DNA from: Bacteroidetes bacterium QS_3_64_15
GTDB taxonomy: Bacteria > Bacteroidota > Rhodothermia > Rhodothermales > Salinibacteraceae
Direction of reading: 5' to 3'
Length of the DNA: 43,994 nt
NCBI GenBank assembly: GCA_003022565.1
Contig: PXTN01000098.1
Coordinates: forward strand, 1-43,994
The notes beneath the pieces are model-generated. The model did no database searches and had not been told where the DNA came from. It saw nothing but the letters and a program-made list of their open reading frames with translations. Position numbers and translations under genes: made by a program. This document shows positions 15,922 to 24,384 of this stretch, piece after piece. The stretch's first letter is position 1. Each line of letters opens with the position of its first letter.

Positions 15922-16146
15922 ACGAACACGAGCGTTTGGAGACGAGACTGGAGGACTCGATTCAAAGCTCGCACTCCCCGATGGTTCACCACCGTCCACA
16001 GACCCGAACTTGCCTCGCGTCCGAGCCGTCTAACGTTGTGGCACGTGAGGCGCGAAAATTCTCTGAGACAACGGAACGATGCTCTGAGCGCCGAGCCCCA
16101 CGCTCACGCGCCCACATCCCCAAACTCCCACACGCCCCACGCCTCA

Positions 16147-16467
16147 ATGCGCCGCGTCCTGTCTGCCCTGGCCCGACTTCCCCGCCTTCTTCTCATCGGG
16201 GTCGTGCGGGCATACCAGCTCTTGCTGTCGCCGCACCTGGGCCGCACGTGTCGGTTTCATCCCACGTGTTCGAATTACGCAATTCGGGCGCTTCGGGAGT
16301 ACGGCATGCTGAAGGGGATCGTCCTGACTGTCCACCGGCTGTTTCGGTGCCATCCGTGGGGCGGGCACGGCTACGACCCGCCGCGGTGGTTTGGGGAGGA
16401 GCGTTCGGCGGTGGAAATGACAGCCCACGAATCCGTAGCTCGGGAACCCGACGAAGACGTGGAGTAG
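16147..16467 (+). CDS. yidD: Membrane protein insertion efficiency factor YidD
   Basis: The 106-residue protein is short, basic at its N-terminus and carries the YidD core: VRAYQLLLSPHLGRTCRFHP, TCSNYAIRALREYG and RCHPWGGHGYDPP. Known YidD is a peripheral inner-membrane protein that helps YidC insert proteins. It is usually next to rpmH, rnpA and yidC; here it is alone. The C-terminus after the conserved part (about residue 85 on) is an acidic tail (AREPDEDVE), longer than typical, likely a halophile feature. Start by ATG at 16147; it is preceded by a poorly conserved C-rich region at 16030-16145. Confidence 0.92.
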   Translation: MRRVLSALARLPRLLLIGVVRAYQLLLSPHLGRTCRFHPTCSNYAIRALREYGMLKGIVLTVHRLFRCHPWGGHGYDPPRWFGEERSAVEMTAHESVAREPDEDVE

Positions 16468-16501
16468 GGTAGCAGGATGTTGACCACGAACGACGCGCTA
16501 A

Positions 16502-16551
16502 GAAACGATTCGTTGTTGCTGCGATGCCTCTACGGCCCGATGAATCGTTTC
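16502..16551. repeat. Perfect 10-bp inverted repeat upstream of the DUF4926 gene
   Basis: GAAACGATTC at 16502-16511 is repeated in reverse complement as GAATCGTTTC at 16542-16551, 30 bases apart. It lies 35 bp before the DUF4926 start. It could be a hairpin in the 3' region of yidD (no T-run follows) or a split operator. Which of these is not visible. Confidence 0.5.
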
Positions 16552-16585
16552 CTCGATTGGTGACTTGTTACATCGTCTAATCCCT

Positions 16586-16810
16586 ATGCCCATGCCCCAC
16601 GAGCTCAATTTGCTGGACGCCGTTGTCTTGACCAAGGACGTGCCCAAACATGAACTTCGTCGGGGACACGTCGGCACGATCGTCGAAGTGCTCGCCCCGA
16701 ACACCTACGAAGTCGAATTCAGCGATGACGAGGGGACGCCGTTCGCGATCGTCCCGCTCCAGGCAGAACACCTACTGCGGCTCCGAACGAGTCCCCACGC
16801 TGCCTCCTGA
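16586..16810 (+). CDS. DUF4926-family small protein
   Basis: A 74-residue protein built of beta strands. The pattern LLDAVVLTKDVPKHELRRG, GHVGTIVEVLAPNTYEVEFS and IVPLQAEHLLRL matches DUF4926, a small SH3-like barrel domain. Its function is not established; such genes are often found beside DUF6883 or toxin-immunity type genes in other genomes, but no such partner is here. The start could be ATG at 16586 or the next at 16592; both keep the domain. It is preceded by a short inverted repeat and stands alone before cysS. Confidence 0.7.
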   Translation: MPMPHELNLLDAVVLTKDVPKHELRRGHVGTIVEVLAPNTYEVEFSDDEGTPFAIVPLQAEHLLRLRTSPHAAS

Positions 16811-16967
16811 CCTTTCCGCACGTGCCCAAAACAAGACCTCATCGGACTGTATTCGGGCTCTACCCGAGCGACAGGCCTGCCGTGAACTCAACTCGAACGC
16901 GGCACAATCATCTTAAGATCAGGTACGGACGAACGCGTTCAGTCTCTCTCGCAGCTGTGCGGTCCGG

Positions 16968-18518
16968 ATGTCCTCCCCCACGTTCCGCCTCTACAACACC
17001 CTCACCCACGAGACCGAGCCGGTCGAGCCGATCGAGGAGGAGCACCTTCAGTTTTACAGCTGTGGGCCCACGGTGTACATGTACGCCCACATCGGCAACT
17101 TTCGCTCCTTCCTGACCGCCGACCTTATCCGACGTACCGCCGAGGCGATTGGGTGGGACGTGACGAACGTGAGCAATATCACAGACGTGGGGCACCTGAC
17201 GCAGGACGACCTCGTGGACCCCGGCGGTGAGGACAAGATGCAGCAGGCCCTGGAGCGGGAGGGCGAGCGCTTCGCCAACATCTACGACCTGGCCCGCCAC
17301 TACACCGAGGCCTTTTTGGAGGACTGGCGCGCCCTCAACCTGCGGGAGCCAGAAGTGCGCCCCCGGGCTACCGAGCACGTGACCGATCAACTCCGCGCGG
17401 TGGTGGAACTCGTGGAGAGTGATCACGCGTACGCCACGGACCAGGGCGTGTATTTCTCAGTCGAGAGTGCCGACGACTACGGCCACCTCAGCGGCAACAC
17501 CGAGGCGCAGCAGCTGCAGGCCTCCGAACGCGACGTAGTAGAGGACCCGGACAAGCGCGATCCGCGCGACTTTGCGCTCTGGAAGCACGACCCCGATCAC
17601 CTCATGCACTGGCACAGCCCGTGGGGCTGGGGCTATCCGGGCTGGCACATCGAGTGCTCGGTGATGGGGATGCAGTATCTCGGCAACCGGTTCGACCTCC
17701 ACACCGGCGGCGAGGACCTCATCTTTCCCCACCACGAGTGCGAGATCGCCCAGAACCAGTCGCTGGCCGGTCACCGCGTCATCAACTATTGGGTGCACAC
17801 CCGCTTCCTGCAGGTGGAGGGCGAGAAGATGTCGAAGTCGAAAGGCAACTTCTACACCGTCCGCGACCTGATCCAGCCAAGCCCCGAGGACGACCACGTG
17901 CCCGCGTCGGTGCGGGATCAGGGGGGCGTCGATCCGCTGGCCCTCCGCTACGCCCTGATGCAGGGGCAGTACCGCAAGCCGTTCAACTTTACGCTCGACA
18001 CCCTCCACACCGCTGCCCGCCACGTGCAGCGCTACCGGGACGCGGCTGAGCGCGTGGAGGCGGCCCTGACGGCGGACGCCGACGGCCCCGACGAGCTCGG
18101 CGATCGGCTCGGCGACATCTACGACCGCACTCTCGAGGCAATGTGCGATGACCTCAACACGCCCGCCGCCACCGCCGCCGCGCTGGAGGGGGTGAAGGCC
18201 ATCGAGCAGATGGACCGGATGAGTGGGGCGTCGGCCCGGAGCGCCCGCACCTGGCTCGACCGGACCAACGCTCTGCTCGGGATCATCGAGTCCACATTTG
18301 AGGCCGATGAGCAGACCGATACGGCCTCGGAAACGGACCCCACGTCGGACTCCCTTGCCGACTCCATCGAGGAGCTCCTGGCGGATCGCGAGGCCGCGCG
18401 CCGCGACGGCGAGTACGCCCGGGCCGATGCCATTCGCGACACGCTCGAAGCCCTGGGCATCGAGGTGATGGACCGCCCCGAAGGACCCGAGTGGCGACGA
18501 AAGGTGGAGCTGAGATGA
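16968..18518 (+). CDS. cysS: Cysteinyl-tRNA synthetase
   Basis: The 516-residue enzyme has the class I motifs HIGN (41-44) and KMSKS (287-291), and zinc ligands C32 (FYSCGPTVY), the Cys of HIECSVMG and the His of [10 protein letters not shown]. The anticodon-binding helical end (about 370-500) is acidic. It charges tRNA-Cys. Slightly longer than the usual 460-490 residues because of an acidic stretch near residues 440-465 ([15 protein letters not shown]), a typical halophile insertion. The ATG at 16968 begins at the family start (TFRLYNTLT). It is followed directly by a TCACG-type repeat and hemB. Confidence 0.97.
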   Translation: MSSPTFRLYNTLTHETEPVEPIEEEHLQFYSCGPTVYMYAHIGNFRSFLTADLIRRTAEAIGWDVTNVSNITDVGHLTQDDLVDPGGEDKMQQALEREGERFANIYDLARHYTEAFLEDWRALNLREPEVRPRATEHVTDQLRAVVELVESDHAYATDQGVYFSVESADDYGHLSGNTEAQQLQASERDVVEDPDKRDPRDFALWKHDPDHLMHWHSPWGWGYPGWHIECSVMGMQYLGNRFDLHTGGEDLIFPHHECEIAQNQSLAGHRVINYWVHTRFLQVEGEKMSKSKGNFYTVRDLIQPSPEDDHVPASVRDQGGVDPLALRYALMQGQYRKPFNFTLDTLHTAARHVQRYRDAAERVEAALTADADGPDELGDRLGDIYDRTLEAMCDDLNTPAATAAALEGVKAIEQMDRMSGASARSARTWLDRTNALLGIIESTFEADEQTDTASETDPTSDSLADSIEELLADREAARRDGEYARADAIRDTLEALGIEVMDRPEGPEWRRKVELR

Positions 18519-18612
18519 GTGAAGCGTGATCCGTGAGGCGTGCGAGAGATCTTGTACACCTGTCGCGCATTACGCGAGTCACGCATCACGTCTCACGATT
18601 CACGCATCACTC
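18513..18612. repeat. TCACG-type repeat block before hemB
   Basis: The left part (18517-18546) reads, on the minus strand, as CTCACGGATCACGCTTCACT, and the right part (18566-18612) on the plus strand as TCACGCATCACGTCTCACGA and further TCACGCATCAC words. So the two halves form an imperfect inverted repeat around a 20-base centre. Eighteen bases are identical to the repeat before serS. The left edge overlaps the end of cysS by six bases. Confidence 0.7.
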
Positions 18613-18620
18613 CCACACCC

Positions 18621-19649
18621 ATGAGTTCTTCTCCTGACTACGAGATTCCCATCCGACCGAGGCGACTCCGATCGACAAAAAACATCCGCCGCATGGCGCG
18701 GGAGACGCGGCTGTCGACGGACAATCTCATTGCGCCGCAGTTCGTGATGGACGGGGAGAACGAGCGCGAAGAGGTCTCTTCCATGCCGGGGGTATACCGC
18801 CGCACGATTGATCGCCTCGTCGACCATGCCGAGACGCTCCAGGACCTCGGCATCCCCGCCGTCGCCCTCTTTCCGGCCCTCCCCGATCCTCTGAAAACCC
18901 CGGACGCCGAGCACGCCCTCGACCCCGACCACCTCTACCCGAATGCCATCCGGGCCCTCAAGGACGCGGTGCCGGAGCTGATGGTGATTACGGACACGGC
19001 CCTCGACCCCTACAACGCAGACGGCCACGACGGCATCGTCCGCGACGGCCGCATCGACAACGACGCTACCATTCAGGTGATGTGTCAGATGGCAATCCTT
19101 CACGCCGAGGCCGGCGCCGACATCATTGCGCCCTCCGACATGATGGACGGGCGCGTCGGGGCAATTCGCGACGCCCTCGACTCGTCCGGCCACACGGACG
19201 TGGCGATTCTCGCGTACACGGCCAAGTATTCCTCCAACTACTACGCTCCCTTTCGCGACGCCCTCGACTCGGCGCCCAAATCTGAAGCTGAGGCGCCGGA
19301 GAAAGAGCTCCCCGACGACAAGGACACCTATCAAATGGATCCCGCCAACGGCGAAGAGGCCGTCCGCGAGCTCAGGCTCGATCTCGATGAGGGGGCGGAC
19401 ATGGTGATGGTGAAACCTGCCCTGCCCTATCTCGATGTAATCCACCGCGTGCAGGCCCATAGCGACGTGCCGGTGGCCGCCTACAATGTGAGCGGCGAGT
19501 ACGCCATGATTAAGGCCGCCGCCCAGAACGGCTGGCTCGACGGCAAGGCCTGCGCGATGGAGGCGCTCACCGGGATCCGCCGCGCTGGCGCTAATCTCAT
19601 CCTCACGTACTTTGCCGAGGACGCCGCTCGGCATTGGTTGAGCAAGTAA
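18621..19649 (+). CDS. hemB: Delta-aminolevulinic acid dehydratase (porphobilinogen synthase)
   Basis: 342 residues with both Schiff-base lysines: TAKYSSNYYAPF (about K201) and MVMVKPALPYLDV (about K265). It condenses two 5-aminolevulinate molecules to porphobilinogen for heme. The metal site at about 124-138 reads TDTALDPYNADGHDG, with Asp and Ala in place of the Cys-x-Cys of zinc enzymes, so it belongs to the magnesium/zinc-independent type. The insertion around 225-240 (KSEAEAPEKELPDDKD) is acidic. The ATG at 18621 gives a normal N-terminus (RPRRLRSTKNIRRMARETRL, the RxRRLR motif). Confidence 0.96.
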   Translation: MSSSPDYEIPIRPRRLRSTKNIRRMARETRLSTDNLIAPQFVMDGENEREEVSSMPGVYRRTIDRLVDHAETLQDLGIPAVALFPALPDPLKTPDAEHALDPDHLYPNAIRALKDAVPELMVITDTALDPYNADGHDGIVRDGRIDNDATIQVMCQMAILHAEAGADIIAPSDMMDGRVGAIRDALDSSGHTDVAILAYTAKYSSNYYAPFRDALDSAPKSEAEAPEKELPDDKDTYQMDPANGEEAVRELRLDLDEGADMVMVKPALPYLDVIHRVQAHSDVPVAAYNVSGEYAMIKAAAQNGWLDGKACAMEALTGIRRAGANLILTYFAEDAARHWLSK

Positions 19650-19703
19650 GGATTCACTTCTCCTTTTCCCGTCTCGTTCTTCTCACTCATCCCATTCTCT
19701 ACC

Positions 19704-20249
19704 ATGAAGCACCTCATCCTTCCCGCTCTCCTGGCGTTCTTCCTCACCGGCCTCTCCGCCGATGCCACCGCCCAGACCCCTTCTTGGCAGCACCAGTTGT
19801 ACGTCAATGCTGGGCTGCAATTCGTGACCGAGTCGCCGAGTGATGCACTTGGTACCGGTTTTGGGATCGACGGAGGCTATTACTATCGGGCCGACCGCGC
19901 CTTCTTTATTGGTTTCACAGCAGGACTTCACCAATTTTCATCCAGTGGTGAAGCCAACCGGACCGTGATCCCGCTCAACGCCACGGCGAAGTACAACTTC
20001 TCGCTGACCGGCATCCAGCCCTACATCGGGGCAGACGGCGGCCCCTTCGTGTCGTCGAATGGCGACAGCGGGACTAAATTTGGCATCGCCCCCCAGTTCG
20101 GTCTGCGCATCCCTGTTGCCCGAGGCATTGACATCGACCTTACCCTGAAGTACAGCGTGATCTTCACCGACTCCGACAACCTCACCTACGTCGGGACAAA
20201 CGGGGGATTTGCTTATATCTTCGATCGCGCAAACATCGAGTACCAATAG
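19704..20249 (+). CDS. Outer-membrane beta-barrel protein
   Basis: 181 residues with a clear signal peptide (LILPALLAFFLTGL, cleavage after ATAQ at about 24). The mature part consists of amphipathic strands with Tyr/Phe ends (GFGIDGGYYYRADRAFFIGF, NATAKYNFSLTG, GIDIDLTLKYSVIF) and resembles the OmpW/porin-like 8-stranded barrels common in Bacteroidota. Function is unknown. The small number of strands suggests no large pore. The gene lies 54 bp after hemB, so the two may be cotranscribed, but a functional link is not evident. Confidence 0.75.
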   Translation: MKHLILPALLAFFLTGLSADATAQTPSWQHQLYVNAGLQFVTESPSDALGTGFGIDGGYYYRADRAFFIGFTAGLHQFSSSGEANRTVIPLNATAKYNFSLTGIQPYIGADGGPFVSSNGDSGTKFGIAPQFGLRIPVARGIDIDLTLKYSVIFTDSDNLTYVGTNGGFAYIFDRANIEYQ

Positions 20250-20395
20250 TCGTCCCTCCTGCAGACCCTCACTGGGAGAAATGATTCCCGAAGTGTCACG
20301 GGGCCACACGTTATCCCCCTCTCCCAAACCGTACGTTGACGGCCCCCGTGCTGGCCTCCGACCTTCGCGCTCCAAACTCCCCTCCTCACTTGAAG

Positions 20396-20914
20396 ATGGC
20401 CGTCGAAATTTCCCACATTGACTACAGCGACCTCTCCGGCGGGCTCGTCCGCATGATGGACCGGTTCAGGGAAGAAGGCACCCTGACCGGCGACATCGAA
20501 GACGACGACCGACTCCGCGAGGATCCCAACGCCGCTCTGCTTGGTCTTCTCTACGATCAGCGCGTCCGTGCCGAGTCGGCCTTTACCGGTCCCCTTCGCC
20601 TCAAGGACCGCCTTGGCCACCTCGACATGGCCAAAATCGCCGAGATGGACCTCGACGCTTTCCAGGAGCACTTCGCCGAGTCGCCCGCGGTGCACCGCTT
20701 CATCAATAAGATGGCGGAGAACACGCAGAAGGTCGCTGCCCATGTTGCCAAGGAATACGACGGCGATGCCGCGAACCTCTGGAACGATGGCGCGGACCTG
20801 GACACGGTGGAGAAGCGGCTACAGGACCTGCCTGGCTTCGGCCCGGCCAAGGCCTCGAAGATTAAATATGTCTTGCACTACTTCGGGCACCGCGACTTTT
20901 CAGATGCGGAGTAG
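20396..20914 (+). CDS. HhH-GPD family protein (uncharacterised, TIGR03252-like)
   Basis: 172 residues. The middle resembles the base-excision glycosylase fold: ALLGLLYDQRVRAESAFTGP, then a helical part (HRFINKMAENTQKVAAHVAKE) and a hairpin DLPGFGPAKASKIKYVLHYF. This order matches the uncharacterised HhH-GPD family known mainly from Actinobacteria. The protein ends 13 residues after the hairpin (GHRDFSDAE), so the region that carries the catalytic Asp in active glycosylases is absent, and no iron-sulfur Cys cluster is visible. DNA binding is likely, catalysis doubtful. The ATG at 20396 was chosen because MAVEISHIDY starts the domain; an upstream TTG would add a Pro-rich tail. Confidence 0.7.
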   Translation: MAVEISHIDYSDLSGGLVRMMDRFREEGTLTGDIEDDDRLREDPNAALLGLLYDQRVRAESAFTGPLRLKDRLGHLDMAKIAEMDLDAFQEHFAESPAVHRFINKMAENTQKVAAHVAKEYDGDAANLWNDGADLDTVEKRLQDLPGFGPAKASKIKYVLHYFGHRDFSDAE

Positions 20915-20926
20915 GCTTGTTTTCCT

Positions 20927-21910
20927 TCACATTCCCGGCGTCGGACTCCCCTCTTCGGTCTCCACACCATCGGGACTCACCTCTTCGTCCGCTTCGGCAC
21001 GCTCCCCGCGCCTGCGTTTCTGCTCGCGATTGCGCTCTGTCGGCCCCTGGGCGGCCGGTACGACGTACCTGTATGCCGCCGCCACCCCCAGGTTAAACAA
21101 CGCGGCCCCCACTCCCAGCACCGCCCCGAAGTAGCGCGGTCCGGACAGGGCAAGGCGAATCATGACAGTGGCCGCAGCAAATCCAGAATTGCGAAACACC
21201 ACGTGGTACGTTGCGCTGTAGCGAAGCGAGATCAGCACGATCAGCACATCGCTGAAGATGAGGATGGTGTAAAATGCGTTGAAGAACGGGACGGACTCGC
21301 CGTTCACGAGAAGAAGGAAGACCGCGTGGACCCCCATTCCGAACAGAATGACGAGGAGCAAATTCGCCACTACTTTCTTCTGCGCCACGAAGTAGTGTTC
21401 CTCCCCTTCCGTCTGAGTAATAGGCTGGTACCGCTGCAGCTTGTAGAAGACACCCAGCGTAAGAAAGATAAGAAGGGCTGCCGTGGCGTCCACCACGAGG
21501 TACTGGACCGCCTCCCGTCCGGCGTCGAAGCCCCACTGGATGGGTTCTTCTTCGAATTTGACGAGCTCCTTGAAGGAGCGGCGGATGAGGATCAACGAAA
21601 ATACCTCGAACTGTTTGCCCGCCGTGTCGGCCACGCTGGTGGCCAAGCCCACGATCAACCCGATGAGCTCGACGACCAGAAATAGCGTGAAGGCGACATC
21701 GATCGCCTTGAAGTGGTTGGTGGACACCGACGTGGCTACGGAAGAGGGCAGCCCACCCAATCGATTGAGCTCAATCACCGCCAGCGACACCAAGAACCCT
21801 GAAACGAGCACGGCGGCCACGAAACGGCGGGCCTGCTTCCCTTCCCACCACGCCTCGAAGGCATCAAAGGCACGGCTATTGACGCGAAGGGAGCGTTCGG
21901 CGACGTTCAT
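20927..21910 (-). CDS. Conserved integral membrane protein, unknown function
   Basis: 327 residues with about six to seven membrane helices: AAVLVSGFLVSLAVIEL (about 32-48), VAFTLFLVVELIGLIVGLAT, VDATAALLIFLTLGVFY, VVANLLLVILFGMGVHAVFL, FYTILIFSDVLIVLISL and FGAVLGVGAALFNLGVAAAY. The C-terminus (about 285-327) is a charged cytoplasmic tail (RNREQKRRRGERAEADEE). The patch YSATYHVVFRNSGFAAATVM looks like a conserved family core, but I do not recognise a known function. The gene runs convergent to the HhH-GPD gene with a 12-bp gap between stops. It could be related to two-helix-pair channel folds; no selectivity motif is visible. Confidence 0.7.
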   Translation of the reverse strand: MNVAERSLRVNSRAFDAFEAWWEGKQARRFVAAVLVSGFLVSLAVIELNRLGGLPSSVATSVSTNHFKAIDVAFTLFLVVELIGLIVGLATSVADTAGKQFEVFSLILIRRSFKELVKFEEEPIQWGFDAGREAVQYLVVDATAALLIFLTLGVFYKLQRYQPITQTEGEEHYFVAQKKVVANLLLVILFGMGVHAVFLLLVNGESVPFFNAFYTILIFSDVLIVLISLRYSATYHVVFRNSGFAAATVMIRLALSGPRYFGAVLGVGAALFNLGVAAAYRYVVPAAQGPTERNREQKRRRGERAEADEEVSPDGVETEEGSPTPGM

Positions 21911-22063
21911 AGGGTGGAGGACGCGTCATCGGAGCAAACACCAGAGAGGGGCTCCATGAATCGGGTGTGGAAGGAGTTTTCCAAGCCTCCGATATATTCC
22001 GACACCGTCACATTCGCACTCCGGCCGGGGCGAGTCTTCTCGAATCTGGGTGCGGTGGCGTGC

Positions 22064-22768
22064 CTACAATGTCTCCGGGGCAATCTCGACCACCTGCCGG
22101 TTCATCATCGCGAGGGTGCGAGCTGGATAGGACTTGACGAGGCGATGGTCGTGCGTCGCCACGAAGAGCGTCATGCCCTGGCGGTGCAGCTCGAGGAGGA
22201 GTTCGTGGATGTCATCGGCCACGTCTGGGTCGAGATTGCCTGTGGGCTCATCGGCCAACAGAACCCGCGGGTCATTGGCGATGGCTCGAGCAATGACGAC
22301 GCGTTGCTGCTCTCCTCCCGACAGCTCATGGGGGTACCTCCGATGCTTGTTGCTGAGCCCCACGCGGCCGAGGGCCTTCGTCACGCGGCTCTTGACCTCC
22401 GGTCGGGACTTGCCGGTGGCGTAGAGCGCAAAGGCGACGTTCTCATGCGCGGTGCGGTCGGGGAGGAGCTGAAAATCCTGAAAGACGACGCCGAGGGAGC
22501 GGCGAAGGTACGGGATGTCGCCGTCCCCAATGCGGTCGGACTGGTAGTTTTCAATCCGGACGACCCCGGACGCGGGAAAGAGATCCATGTAGAGCAGGCG
22601 GAGCACCGTGCTTTTGCCACTCCCCGTGGGTCCGACGAGGTAGGCCTTCTCTGAGCGACCGATGTGAAATGACACGTCTTCCAGAACGGAGCGCCGCTCT
22701 CCATTCGGCAGGGGGAAGGAGACGGAGACGTCGTTGAAGTTGATCACGGGCGCAACAGAGAATGGCAA
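22064..22768 (-). CDS. ftsE: FtsE-like ABC ATPase
   Basis: 234 residues with every ABC motif: Walker [10 protein letters not shown] (about 46-54), Q-loop [17 protein letters not shown], signature [19 protein letters not shown], Walker [14 protein letters not shown] and the His-switch ATHDHRL. The short length, the single strand [10 protein letters not shown] and the lack of a permease domain fit FtsE, which with FtsX activates cell-wall hydrolases at division. No FtsX is next to it on either side, so its partner is elsewhere. pdxA lies upstream on the same strand with a 39-bp gap. LolD/MacB-type ATPases are the alternative. Confidence 0.8.
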   Translation of the reverse strand: MPFSVAPVINFNDVSVSFPLPNGERRSVLEDVSFHIGRSEKAYLVGPTGSGKSTVLRLLYMDLFPASGVVRIENYQSDRIGDGDIPYLRRSLGVVFQDFQLLPDRTAHENVAFALYATGKSRPEVKSRVTKALGRVGLSNKHRRYPHELSGGEQQRVVIARAIANDPRVLLADEPTGNLDPDVADDIHELLLELHRQGMTLFVATHDHRLVKSYPARTLAMMNRQVVEIAPETL

Positions 22769-22807
22769 GCAGACGGGCCCACAATGTCACGGCCTGAGGG
22801 GGAAGGG

Positions 22808-23875
22808 TCAAGCCGGTTCGGCCGTCTGCCGACGGTGGCGCGCAATGGCGACGGCGAGCTCCAGCGCATTGCGCGTGCTTCCCGGGAGCGCCATGCCCTT
22901 GCCGGAAATGCCGTAGGCCGTTCCGTGGTCGGGCGAGGTGCGCACGATGGGTAGCCCCGCCGTGTAGTTGACGCCGTGATCGAACGCGAGGGCCTTGAAC
23001 GGCACAAGCCCCTGATCGTGATACATCGCCAGCGCCGCGTCGTAGTCTGCGTCGAGCTGGGTGCCAAAGAATCCATCGGCCGGGAGGGGGCCTTCCACCC
23101 GAAACCCCTCTTGGCGAGCCGCCTCCAGGGCCGGAGCAATGATGTCCTCTTCCTCCGGCCCAAACGCCCCTCCCTCTCCGGCGTGCGGGTTGAGCCCGAG
23201 GACGGCAATCTTGGGCTGCTCGATCGCAAAGTCGTCGCGCAGGGATGCGTCGATGACGCGAAGCTTTTCCAGGATGGCTTCCTGAGTCACCGCGTCCGGC
23301 ACCTCAGAAAGCGGAACGTGGCTCGTCACGAGGCCCACGCGGAGGCCGCCGGCCACCATCATCATCGTGGGACGGGGACTCTCCGTCATCTCGGCAATAA
23401 ACTCGGTGTGGCCCGGCACGTCGTATCCCGCCTGTCGGATGGCGTCTTTTGAGAGGGGAGCGGTCACCATCGCGTCGACAGTCCCGGCCCGGCACGCCTC
23501 TACCGCCCGCTCCACAGCCCGCATGGCCAGGCGCCCCCCATCAGCGGTAACGCTCCCGAACATGACAGGTGACTCCGGATCCTCGGCCACATCGAGGACC
23601 GCCACGTCGCCGTGAGGCACGTCCTCCGACACCTCCTCCACGATGTGAATGTCGAGGTCCGAGAAGCCGAGCACGTCGGCATGCACCCGAAGCACATGAG
23701 CCGAACCGATGAGGACCGGCGTCATGGAGGGCATTAGGCCGGGGTCGTGCAGGCTTTTAAGCACTACCTCGGGCCCAATGCCGTTCGGGTCGCCGAGCGT
23801 GATGGCCACGCGCGTCGGGGATCCGTCCGGGGCCGGAGGTTCGGGGCGTTGGTATGTGGGTCGCTGAATGCGCAT
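22808..23875 (-). CDS. pdxA: 4-Hydroxythreonine-4-phosphate dehydrogenase
   Basis: 355 residues with the PdxA family motifs: ITLGDPNGIGPEVVLKSL near the start, PGHTEFIAEM, LGLNPHAGEGGAFG and AMYHDQGLVPFKAL, which contain the three metal-binding histidines. It oxidises 4-phosphohydroxy-threonine in the DXP-dependent pyridoxal-phosphate route. The start ATG at 23875 (MRIQRPTYQRP) was preferred to an in-frame ATG at 23950, which adds 25 residues without family match. ftsE follows after 39 bp, probably in the same transcript. The last 15 residues (AIARHRRQTAEPA) look normal. Confidence 0.94.
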   Translation of the reverse strand: MRIQRPTYQRPEPPAPDGSPTRVAITLGDPNGIGPEVVLKSLHDPGLMPSMTPVLIGSAHVLRVHADVLGFSDLDIHIVEEVSEDVPHGDVAVLDVAEDPESPVMFGSVTADGGRLAMRAVERAVEACRAGTVDAMVTAPLSKDAIRQAGYDVPGHTEFIAEMTESPRPTMMMVAGGLRVGLVTSHVPLSEVPDAVTQEAILEKLRVIDASLRDDFAIEQPKIAVLGLNPHAGEGGAFGPEEEDIIAPALEAARQEGFRVEGPLPADGFFGTQLDADYDAALAMYHDQGLVPFKALAFDHGVNYTAGLPIVRTSPDHGTAYGISGKGMALPGSTRNALELAVAIARHRRQTAEPA

Positions 23876-23961
23876 GAAGGATGCAATCAGATTCGAAGGG
23901 ATGAACGAGTCTGGACGCGAATTTAGGGGGGAGGCGCGGTTGCGCGGCACTACGTCCTTGC

Positions 23962-24159
23962 TCAGGGACCCTCACTAACAGTCGGCCCCCAATCTTGTGC
24001 CCCCCTAGGTCGATACACGTCCGCCGTCCTCCAGAAGGTCGGGCCGGCAGTGTCGAGGTACAGCCACGGGACATCCTCTACAACGTATTCCACGGGGTTT
24101 GCCCACTGGGGTGGCGCCGGCCCGGTGTCGGTGGCTGGATGCAGGCCGGCAACGTTCAC
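23962..24159 (-). pseudogene. Remnant of an M17 leucyl aminopeptidase C-terminus
   Basis: A short minus-strand frame encodes EYVVEDVPWLYLDTAGPTFW and then ADVYRPRGAQDWG before a stop. In M17 aminopeptidases the last 40 residues read '...F....PWAHLDIAGPAF....(Y)RPKGATGFGVR', so both the order and spacing match. The frame extends upstream for only another 25 residues with no catalytic motifs, and no other M17 sequence is seen around. I read it as the decayed tail of a deleted gene. It lies between pdxA and nrnA. A chance match is possible because only about 35 residues support it. Confidence 0.45.
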
Positions 24160-24384
24160 GAAAAAAGCCGACGGCCCTTCAAGGCCAGCCAGCGGCCCCT
24201 CGACCGGAAGCAGACAGGCAACCGTCTCGGCCTCGTGGTTGGAGACTGATCTAAACTAGCAGGAAGACTCAGAGAAGCGCAACCGGTACTATGGGAATCA
24301 TCGATGACCCCCTTACCTCCTGTCTCTCCGAATTTCCTTGCGCCTCACAGAGCCTAGATTCTTCATTCCGACCACCCCGGTCTC
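24160..24384. other. Intergenic region, no gene seen
   Basis: The 225 bases downstream of nrnA and upstream of the aminopeptidase remnant contain no convincing frame. The part around 24260-24400 is AT-richer. No terminator with a T-run is visible on the minus strand. Confidence 0.4.
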
